Shown: piece after piece, positions 5,608 through 11,536 of the stretch
Layout: each line of letters starts with the position of its first letter
Numbering within the stretch: the first letter of the stretch is position 1
Source of the DNA: an uncultured Oscillospiraceae bacterium
GTDB lineage: Bacteria > Bacillota > Clostridia > Oscillospirales > Oscillospiraceae
Reading direction: 5' to 3'
Length of the DNA: 12,042 nucleotides
Assembly (NCBI GenBank): GCA_934630495.1
Contig: CAKTVW010000050.1
Coordinates: forward strand, 1-12,042
The notes under the pieces: model-generated
The model's input: the letters and a program-made list of their open reading frames with translations, nothing else
Databases searched by the model: none
Told to the model about the DNA's origin: nothing
Program-made: the position numbers and the translations under genes

Positions 5608-6570
5608 ATGAAAAAGCTTCAACTGATCCTTGCGGCGCTGCTGTGTCTGTGCGTGCTGGCAGGCTGCGCAGCCGCGCCCGCAGAGCCGACCGACGCCCCG
5701 ACGGACGCGACGCCCGCGCCCACGGAGCCGACGGACGCTTCGACGGAACCGACCGATGTATTTACCTTTACGCGCGAAAATTTCCCGCGCATGGACGGCT
5801 CGACCTCCATGGTGCCGCTGGCTGAGGCGGTCGCAAGCGTTCTGCTCGGCGAGAGCCGCGAGAATGTCGCCGATCTGGTCAGCTTTAACCGCACCACGCA
5901 GTCCTTCCGCAACCTGAACGACCGCCAATGCGACGTGCTGATCGTCGGCGAGCCGAACGCCGTCGTCTTCGACGAGATGAAGGAGCGCGGCTTTGAATAC
6001 GAGATGGAAACGATCTGCAACGACGCGCTGGTCTTCGTGGTCAATGAAAACAACCCCGTGGATAACCTGACGACGGAGCAGGTACGCAAAATCTACGCCG
6101 GCGAGATCACCAACTGGAAGGAGGTCGGCGGCGAGGACGCGGAGATCGTCGCGTTCCAGCGCAACGAGGGCGCAGGCTCACAGGCCCTGATGCTCAAGCA
6201 CGTCATGAAGGACACGCCGATGATGAAGGCGCCGGAGGGCTATGTGGCAATGGGCATGGGCGAGCTGATGGAGGTCGTGCGCAGCTATGACAACTCCGCC
6301 AACGCCATCGGCTACTCCGTGTACTACTATGCCAACGATATGCAGATGGCAAAGGGCCTGAAGATCCTCAGCATCGACGGCGTAAAGCCCTCTGCCGAGA
6401 CGATCCGCAGCGAGGAATACCCCCACTGCAACGCCGCCTACTGCGTCATTCCCGCCGATGCCGCCGCCGACAGCCCGAACCGCATCCTCTATGAATGGCT
6501 GGTCAGCGAGGCCGGACAGCGCCTGGTCGCAAGCGAGGGCTATGTTTCCGTCATGGCCTTCGACGAGTGA
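5608..6570 (+). CDS. PstS-like phosphate/anion-binding lipoprotein
   Basis: A 320-residue secreted lipoprotein. The signal peptide ends in the lipobox LAGC with Cys20 as lipid site. A low-complexity Pro/Thr/Glu/Asp linker follows (repeats of EPTD, PTDA; about 25-50), then a periplasmic-binding-protein fold. DGSTSMVPL (63-71) is the phosphate-binding loop of PstS proteins, and RNEGAGSQALM is a second ligand loop. The TEQVRKIYAGEITNWKEVGG segment is very typical of PstS. No pstC, pstA, pstB or phoU is adjacent, so it may work as an orphan receptor or with a distant transporter. Start: ATG at 5608 with AGGAG 7 nt upstream; the ATG at 5602 is only one base from it. It is followed 16 nt later by another lipoprotein gene, probably in the same operon. 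Confidence 0.85.
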   Translation: MKKLQLILAALLCLCVLAGCAAAPAEPTDAPTDATPAPTEPTDASTEPTDVFTFTRENFPRMDGSTSMVPLAEAVASVLLGESRENVADLVSFNRTTQSFRNLNDRQCDVLIVGEPNAVVFDEMKERGFEYEMETICNDALVFVVNENNPVDNLTTEQVRKIYAGEITNWKEVGGEDAEIVAFQRNEGAGSQALMLKHVMKDTPMMKAPEGYVAMGMGELMEVVRSYDNSANAIGYSVYYYANDMQMAKGLKILSIDGVKPSAETIRSEEYPHCNAAYCVIPADAAADSPNRILYEWLVSEAGQRLVASEGYVSVMAFDE

Positions 6571-6586
6571 CGGGAAGGAGCCGACC

Positions 6587-8254
6587 ATGAAAAAACGCCT
6601 GTTTTGCCTGCTCCTTGCCCTGACGCTGCTCAGCGGCTGCGCACAGGCGGACATCGGTCTGCCCGAGCAGACGACCGAACCGACTGCGCAGGAGACGACG
6701 CCCACCGAGCCGGTCGGCTATCAGACGCTGAGCAGCGGCGTGACCGTCCGCGCCGATTATTCCAATTATCGGCCCGTCGGCACGCTGAGCGCGCAGTTCA
6801 CCCGCATTTCCGACAAGTGGATCGACGATCTGCAGGCCGTTTCCGACTGCGAAACGATCTATCCCTTTGCGGGCACCGCGGTCTATGCCGGATGGCAGCA
6901 GTCGGAGACGTTCAGCGGCTTCACCTACGGCATTGCCGACGAGAAGGGGCGCATCCTTGCAGACCCCGTGTATGAATCCGTCTATCCGCTCTACGATTCC
7001 GCCGGCAGCTACGACGGCCTCGGCACGGCGCTCCCGGCGTGGGTGCTGCGGAAAAGAAACGAGGTCGAACAGATCGAATACGAGGTCGACGACCAGACCT
7101 ACTACTATGCGCAGGCCTCCTACCGTCTGGCGGTCGCCGCTCTGGACGGCTCGTTCGTCACGCCGTGCAAATACACGGACGTCTGCGGCTTCCCGGACGC
7201 GTTTCTCGGCCTGACGGAGGAGGACGGCGCGGTGAGCTTTGAGCTGATGGATTTTAAGGGAAATCTGCTGCTCTCGTCGAAGGACATCGAGCCGGAAGGG
7301 GAGCTTTCCGGTGAAAGCTATTATTACTCCTATGCCGACGGCCTGCTGACGGTCCCGATCGTCGCGGGCAGAGAGCCGTCGAAATGGAGCGAGTTCGGCG
7401 ACGACTATGAGGAATATTGCGACGTATACTATGTCGATCTGAACGGCAAGGCGGTCCTCGGGCCGTATGACGCGGCGTGCAGCTTTTCCGAGGGCTTGGC
7501 CTTTGTGAGAAAAGACGACGTCGGCTTCTTCATCGACCGCGACGGGAACAATGCCTTCGGCACGACCTACTCGGGGTATATATGGGAGGCCTCCTTCCTC
7601 AACGACACCGCGATCGTATCGACCGGAGACGGGCGCGATCGGCTTCTCGACCGCGACGGCCGCGTGCTTCTGGAGGGCGAGTCCCTGTGGCGCTACGGCA
7701 GCGACCGGGTCATCAGAAACGAGGACGGTTCTCAGCTCTGCGATCTGAAGGGCAATGTGCTGTGCACGCTGGACGACGACTGGTGGCCGCTCGGCTCCAA
7801 GACAGAAATGCTCGTTCGGCAGAGCACGCCGTGCGCCGTCAAGACCTTCGACGGCTCGGTCGAATACAGCGTTCCGAACTCGTTTTACATTTTCTCGGGC
7901 AACGGCCTTACGCTTGCAGACGGACGCGAGGTCGCGTTTTTGGCCTACTGCAACAATGACGACCCGGACGCCTCCTTTGATCACGCGGTCGCCTACGACG
8001 CCGAATGCAACGAGCTTTTCCGGGTGGATATGTCGGCAGCCATCTACACGGACAGCTTTACGGGGCAGGCGCATCTGGTCGGACAGCCGGGCGCGAGCTT
8101 TTTCCCGCTCGACAACGAGCAGAAGCCGATCGTCAGAGCAACGGAAGTGAACTACTACAACGGGCTTCTTGTCGCAAGCTCGGAGCTTGGGTGCAGCGTC
8201 TACGACGCTTCGGGCAAGCTGATCTTCTGCTATCCGTTCTTGGCGGACGACTGA
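6587..8254 (+). CDS. WG-repeat-containing lipoprotein
   Basis: A 555-residue surface lipoprotein of unknown function. The signal peptide ends in LLSGC (Cys18), followed by a Thr/Glu/Pro linker resembling that of the preceding protein. The body contains several WG-type beta repeats: FTYGIADEKGRILADPVYESV, YYVDLNGKAVLGPYDAACSF, then VGFFIDRDGNNAFG and RLLDRDGRVLLEGES. Each has the aromatic-strand, Asp-x-x-Gly turn and a short strand of the family. WG-repeat proteins are usually extracytoplasmic and are thought to mediate binding. The ATG at 6587 has GGAAGGAG 6 nt upstream; the gap to the PstS-like gene is 16 nt, so they share an operon ending at the terminator at 8304. The last 200 residues are more diverged. 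Confidence 0.8.
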   Translation: MKKRLFCLLLALTLLSGCAQADIGLPEQTTEPTAQETTPTEPVGYQTLSSGVTVRADYSNYRPVGTLSAQFTRISDKWIDDLQAVSDCETIYPFAGTAVYAGWQQSETFSGFTYGIADEKGRILADPVYESVYPLYDSAGSYDGLGTALPAWVLRKRNEVEQIEYEVDDQTYYYAQASYRLAVAALDGSFVTPCKYTDVCGFPDAFLGLTEEDGAVSFELMDFKGNLLLSSKDIEPEGELSGESYYYSYADGLLTVPIVAGREPSKWSEFGDDYEEYCDVYYVDLNGKAVLGPYDAACSFSEGLAFVRKDDVGFFIDRDGNNAFGTTYSGYIWEASFLNDTAIVSTGDGRDRLLDRDGRVLLEGESLWRYGSDRVIRNEDGSQLCDLKGNVLCTLDDDWWPLGSKTEMLVRQSTPCAVKTFDGSVEYSVPNSFYIFSGNGLTLADGREVAFLAYCNNDDPDASFDHAVAYDAECNELFRVDMSAAIYTDSFTGQAHLVGQPGASFFPLDNEQKPIVRATEVNYYNGLLVASSELGCSVYDASGKLIFCYPFLADD

Positions 8255-8280
8255 TGCGAATACCCGATCACAAGCGTTAT

Positions 8281-8292
8281 GTCATTGCGATG
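8281..8292 (+). repeat. Possible truncated GTCATTGCGAG-family repeat, copy E
   Basis: The words CGTTATGTCATT and GTCATTGCGA at 8275-8290 match the start of copy D (3461-3472) but the rest of the repeat is absent. It abuts the terminator stem at 8304. Confidence 0.3.
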
Positions 8293-8303
8293 TCACAGCC
8301 GTT

Positions 8304-8344
8304 GGCGGGCAGTACGGGCTTCCGTGCTGCCCGCCCGATTTTTT
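8304..8344 (+). terminator. Strong intrinsic terminator after the lipoprotein pair
   Basis: GGCGGGCAGTACGG (8304-8317), loop GCTT, then CCGTGCTGCCCGCC (8322-8335): a 14-bp stem with one G-T pair, followed three bases later by six T residues. It begins 50 nt after the WG-repeat gene and separates that operon from the methyltransferase promoter. Confidence 0.92.
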
Positions 8345-8347
8345 CCG

Positions 8348-8376
8348 TTGCATTGCGGAATAAAATCCTGTATAAT
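8348..8376 (+). promoter_or_regulatory. Promoter of the methyltransferase-lipid kinase operon
   Basis: TTGCAT (8348-8353) and consensus TATAAT (8371-8376) are separated by 17 bp. Transcription would start near 8383, leaving an untranslated leader of about 85 nt before the ATG at 8469. The promoter lies immediately after the preceding terminator, as expected for an independent unit. Confidence 0.65.
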
Positions 8377-8468
8377 AAAAACAATATCGTGATTTTCTAT
8401 CCGTCCGACGGCGCAGGCGGCATTTTTTCGGGCCGACGCGGCGGAAGGCTTTTGCTTTGAGGTGTAAT

Positions 8469-9581
8469 ATGGAACAATTCACAATGGCGGTGCCCTGCCT
8501 GTTCGGACTGGAGGGTCCCGTCGGCGACGAGCTGCGCCGCATGAACATGGAAAACGTCCGCGTGGAGGACCGCCGCGTCTTTTTTGACGGCGATTTTACC
8601 GCTATGGCAAAGGCCAACGTCTGTCTGCGCATGGGCGAGCGGGTCATGATCCTGCTGGCGCGTTTTCCGGTCAAGACCTTTGAGGACCTTTATCAGGGCG
8701 TCAAAGCCATTGCGCTGGAGCGCTTTATTCCGAAAAACGGCGCGTTTCCCGTCAAGGGCTACAGTCTGGAATCGCAGCTTCATTCCGTGCCGGACTGTCA
8801 GGCCATCGTTAAGAAGGCCGCCGTCGACCGTCTGGGTGCGAAATACGGCCTGACATGGCTGCCCGAAACGGGCGAGGTCTATCAGCTCCGCTTTTCCATT
8901 ATGAAGGACCTGTGCGAGGTCTTTCTCGACACCTCCGGCGTGAGCCTGCACAAACGCGGCTACCGCGCCGTTGGCAACGAAGCGCCGCTGCACGAGACGA
9001 TGGCCGCCGCCATGGTGTACCTTTCCCGCTATCGCGGACGCGATTTCTTCTGGGACCCCTTCTGCGGCTCAGGCACGATCGTCATTGAGGCCGCGCTGGC
9101 AGCACTGAACCGTGCGCCGGGACTGAACCGCGAATTTGGCGCACAGAAATGGAGCTGCGTGCCCGAAACGGTCTGGAAGCAGGTGCGCGAGGAGGCGCGG
9201 GCGGCGGAATATCACGGCGAGTACCGCATTCTAGGCACGGACATCGACCCCGCCGCGCTTGCGATCGCCATTTCCAACGCGAAGAAGGCGGGCGTCGCAG
9301 GCCTGATCGACTTCCGCGAGGCCGACGCGACCAAGCTCAGCCTCCCGTGCGACAAGGGCACGCTGGTATGCAACCCGCCCTACGGCGAACGGATGCTGGA
9401 GCGCCGCGCCGCACAGCAGCTCATGCAGCGCTTCGGCCGCCACCTGAAATTCGCCGACGGCTGGAAAAAATATATCATCTCCTCCGAAGCGGAATTTGAA
9501 CACTTTTTCGGCAAGCCCGCCACAAAAAAGCGCAAGCTTTACAACGGCAGGCTGCAATGCAACGTATACATGTACTATTGA
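8469..9581 (+). CDS. THUMP-domain class I SAM-dependent RNA methyltransferase (RlmL/YpsC-like)
   Basis: The protein probably methylates a guanine N2 in 23S rRNA, by similarity to the methyltransferase half of E. coli RlmL (m2G2445) and Bacillus YpsC. In 370 residues, an N-terminal ferredoxin-like/THUMP region covers about 1-155. A Rossmann methyltransferase follows, with SAM motif DPFCGSGTIVIEAAL (196-210), the acidic ribose-binding GTDIDP (256-261) and catalytic NPPYGER (302-308). The extra NRAPGLNREF segment is typical of this family. Length equals the stand-alone Firmicutes members. The ATG at 8469 has GAGGTG 4 nt upstream; an in-frame TTG at 8457 lies before that site. The next gene follows after 23 nt. 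The exact target nucleotide cannot be read from sequence. Confidence 0.92.
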   Translation: MEQFTMAVPCLFGLEGPVGDELRRMNMENVRVEDRRVFFDGDFTAMAKANVCLRMGERVMILLARFPVKTFEDLYQGVKAIALERFIPKNGAFPVKGYSLESQLHSVPDCQAIVKKAAVDRLGAKYGLTWLPETGEVYQLRFSIMKDLCEVFLDTSGVSLHKRGYRAVGNEAPLHETMAAAMVYLSRYRGRDFFWDPFCGSGTIVIEAALAALNRAPGLNREFGAQKWSCVPETVWKQVREEARAAEYHGEYRILGTDIDPAALAIAISNAKKAGVAGLIDFREADATKLSLPCDKGTLVCNPPYGERMLERRAAQQLMQRFGRHLKFADGWKKYIISSEAEFEHFFGKPATKKRKLYNGRLQCNVYMYY

Positions 9582-9604
9582 TCCAGAAACGGCGGTTTGA
9601 AAGC

Positions 9605-10522
9605 ATGAAGCATTTATTCATTATCAATCCTGCGGCCGGAAAACGCGACCAGACCGGAGAGATCACGCAGAAGGTGCGCGAGGTCTGCGCAAAGCGCGGG
9701 CTTTCCTACGAAATTCTCGTTTCGCGGCAGCCCGGCGACTGCGCGACGATTGCACAGGCTGCGGCCGCGACGGGCGACCCCGTCCGTCTGTACGCCTGCG
9801 GCGGCGACGGCACGCTCAATGAGGTCGTCAACGGCGCGGCGGGCTTTGCCAACGCCGCCGTGACCCACTATCCCGCCGGCTCGGGCAACGATTTTATCAA
9901 AATTTTCTCCGACCCCGCCGCCTTTAAGAGCATCGGCCGTCTGCTCGACGGCGAGATCGCGCAGATGGACCTGATCCGCTGCCAGGGCAGCTCCTACGCG
10001 CTCAATATCTGCTCGATGGGCTTCGACGCCCGCATCGGCACGGCGATCAGCAAATACAAGCGGCTCCCGCTGGTCAGCGGCTCGGGCGCTTATGTGCTCT
10101 CCACGGGCGTAAATCTGATTAAGGGCATCAAGCAGCACTACGTCGTCGAGATCGACGGCGAACGCTTCGACGGCGAACAGTCGCTTATCTGCATTGCCAG
10201 CGGGCGCTGGTACGGCGGCGGCTTCAACCCCGTGCCGGAGGCGGAGCCGGACGACGGTCTGCTCGACGTGCTGCTGGTCAAGGGCGTGAGCCGCCTTACC
10301 GTGGCCAACGTGATCAGCAAATACAAGAGCGGCTGCTACAAGGAGCTGTCGGACATCATTCGCCATTTCCGCTGCAAGCGCGTCGAGGTGCATTGCGACC
10401 GCCCGAACGAGATCAATCTCGACGGCGAGCTGCTCATGGCAAAGGACGCCGCCTTCGAGGTCGTACCGAACGCGCTCCGCTTCGTCTACCCCAAGGGCCT
10501 GACTTACCACGCGGCAAAATAA
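9605..10522 (+). CDS. Diacylglycerol kinase family lipid kinase
   Basis: An ATP-dependent lipid kinase of the DagK/YegS/DgkB family, acting at the cytoplasmic face of the membrane, probably recycling diacylglycerol to phosphatidic acid. The 305-residue product has the N-terminal FIINPAAGKRD, nucleotide loop GGDGTLNEV (66-74), PAGSGNDF (90-97), GGGFNPVPEAEPDDGLLDV and a C-terminal NLDGELLMAKDAAFEVVPNALRF, all in family order and length. The ATG at 9605 starts the conserved MKHLFIINP; an in-frame ATG at 9557 lies inside the upstream gene and is unlikely. The ribosome site is weak (GGCGG, about 9 nt upstream), suggesting coupling to the methyltransferase gene 23 nt before. Substrate (diacylglycerol or another lipid) is unproven. 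Confidence 0.93.
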   Translation: MKHLFIINPAAGKRDQTGEITQKVREVCAKRGLSYEILVSRQPGDCATIAQAAAATGDPVRLYACGGDGTLNEVVNGAAGFANAAVTHYPAGSGNDFIKIFSDPAAFKSIGRLLDGEIAQMDLIRCQGSSYALNICSMGFDARIGTAISKYKRLPLVSGSGAYVLSTGVNLIKGIKQHYVVEIDGERFDGEQSLICIASGRWYGGGFNPVPEAEPDDGLLDVLLVKGVSRLTVANVISKYKSGCYKELSDIIRHFRCKRVEVHCDRPNEINLDGELLMAKDAAFEVVPNALRFVYPKGLTYHAAK

Positions 10523-10558
10523 GCATTCCGTGCCGCCGCGCCTGATATTATAATTGAT

Positions 10559-10614
10559 ACGCTCCCTTCGCGAAAAACGGCGTTTGCCGTTTTCTGCGGA
10601 GGGAGCGTTTTTTT
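10559..10614 (+). terminator. Intrinsic terminator after the lipid kinase gene
   Basis: ACGCTCCCTTCGC pairs with GCGGAGGGAGCGT (one wobble), with a second inner stem AAAACGGC/GCCGTTTT around a GTTT loop, followed by seven T residues (10608-10614). It is a long, very stable terminator. A TATAAT word at 10549-10554 just before it has no convincing -35. Confidence 0.92.
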
Positions 10615-10631
10615 GCGTTGCGGTGTCTTTC

Positions 10632-10729
10632 TCCGTCGCCTGCGGCGGAATTTCGGGGAACGGGACGAATCCCCGCCGCATAGGTTGAAAAGGGGCGAAT
10701 GCCCCCGATAAACGGCCTGTGCCGTTTAT
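10632..10729 (+). other. Series of hairpins in the leader of the cotJ operon
   Basis: Within 100 nt there are CGGGG/CCCCG (10654-10675, 12-nt loop), GGGGC-GAAT-GCCCC (10692-10705) and the perfect 9-bp ATAAACGGC-CTGT-GCCGTTTAT (10708-10729). A smaller CGCC-TGC-GGCG hairpin precedes them. No T-tract follows the last stem and no known riboswitch class is recognised. A sigma-E promoter (ATA near -35, CATACAAT-like -10) is not evident; CATAGGTT at 10679-10686 is only a weak -10 match. Confidence 0.4.
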
Positions 10730-10762
10730 GCAGCCGCAGTCTGCAAAAGGAGGAATTTTGAA

Positions 10763-11281
10763 TTGGAAACCAGAAAACAGACGATGGTAACGTCGTGCGA
10801 ACCGTCGTGTCCGCCGACGACGCCGGTCGAGCCGCCCGTCACGCCCGAGGAAGACGCGTGGGCCTACGGTATGCTCCCGGCAAACGCGCCGCTGGCGAAT
10901 CCCTACGTTCCCTTTCAGCGCAATAACCCCAAAACCTATCCCGCAAAAACGGGCGTCGTGCGCGGCACGCTGTTCCCCGGCCTTGATCTGCCGTTCCACG
11001 GCATGGTCAACGAAGCACCGCTGTCGGACACCCATCTGCACGAGCTGCAGGCGCTTGGCTTTGCGCTGGTCGAGCTGGGCGAATACCTCGACACGCACGC
11101 CGACGACCGCGAGGCGTTTGAGCTGTTCCGCTCCTATGCCGAGCTGTATCGCAAGGGCCGCGAGGCCTACGAAAAAATGCACGGCCCGCTGACGCAGTTC
11201 GGCAGCGCCGACGCCGAGAGCTACGGTTGGCTCAAGGATCCTTGGCCGTGGGAATACCGCGCCAATGCGCAGGAGGGTTAA
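10763..11281 (+). CDS. Fused spore coat protein CotJA-CotJB
   Basis: One uninterrupted 172-residue frame carries both small coat proteins of the cotJ operon. Residues about 30-85 resemble CotJA (LANPYVPFQ...YPAKTGVVRGTLFPGLDLPF). Residues about 88-165 match CotJB: HLHELQALGFALVELGEYLD then THADDREAFELF, MHGPLTQFG and LKDPWPWEY. In Bacillus these are separate proteins, made under sigma-E control and incorporated into the inner coat with CotJC. The N-terminal 30 residues are Pro/Thr/Cys-rich. The TTG start at 10763 is chosen because AGGAGG lies 9 nt upstream; the first ATG (10784) is 30 nt away from it. The stop is 3 nt before the cotJC start. No internal start or ribosome site is evident at the domain boundary, so it appears to be a true fusion. 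Confidence 0.85.
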   Translation: METRKQTMVTSCEPSCPPTTPVEPPVTPEEDAWAYGMLPANAPLANPYVPFQRNNPKTYPAKTGVVRGTLFPGLDLPFHGMVNEAPLSDTHLHELQALGFALVELGEYLDTHADDREAFELFRSYAELYRKGREAYEKMHGPLTQFGSADAESYGWLKDPWPWEYRANAQEG

Positions 11282-11284
11282 TGT

Positions 11285-11536
11285 ATGTTTGTCTATGAAA
11301 AAAAGCTGCAATATCCGGTAAAGATTGCCCGTACCGACCCGCGCCTTGCCGCTATCATTATTTCGCAGTACGGGGGGCCGGACGGCGAATTAGGTGCATC
11401 TTTACGCTATCTTTCCCAGCGGTATTCCATGCCGTACGCGGAATTAAAGGGCATTTTAACCGACATTGGTAGAGAAGCCTCTGAAATGTTCCATTCAGAG
11501 GCTACGGCTTTTTTTGATGCTTTTGCAACCGTATAG
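11285..11536 (+). pseudogene. cotJC: CotJC (manganese-catalase-like coat protein), interrupted 5' part
   Basis: The frame starts MFVYEKKLQYPVKIARTDPRL and continues QYGGPDGELGASLRYLSQRY...LTDIG, an unmistakable CotJC N-terminus (about 190 residues in the family). Homology stops after residue 62, where intact proteins continue T-E-E-L-A-H-L-E. The next 21 residues, up to a TAG at 11534-11536, are unrelated. Glu35, the first expected metal ligand, is kept. The Glu-x-x-His ligand pair and everything after it are lost, so the product as written cannot be a working catalase. The ATG at 11285 has AGGAGGG 7 nt upstream, in the end of cotJAB. The break coincides with entry into AT-richer DNA with a serine recombinase, so the gene is split by an inserted element and not by a point mutation. 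Confidence 0.88.

Noticed and set aside
6551..8074. 507-codon minus-strand open frame opposite the WG-repeat gene
   Set aside because: Antisense shadow; the plus strand carries the lipobox, WG repeats and ribosome site.
10549..10554. TATAAT just before the lipid-kinase terminator as a promoter
   Set aside because: No acceptable -35 at 16-18 bp (TTCCGT only), and transcription would enter the terminator immediately.
9614..11311. 565-codon minus-strand open frame spanning the lipid kinase, terminator and cotJ region
   Set aside because: Long only because stop codons are rare in the antisense of GC-rich genes. It runs through a strong terminator and two well-supported genes and shows no domain.
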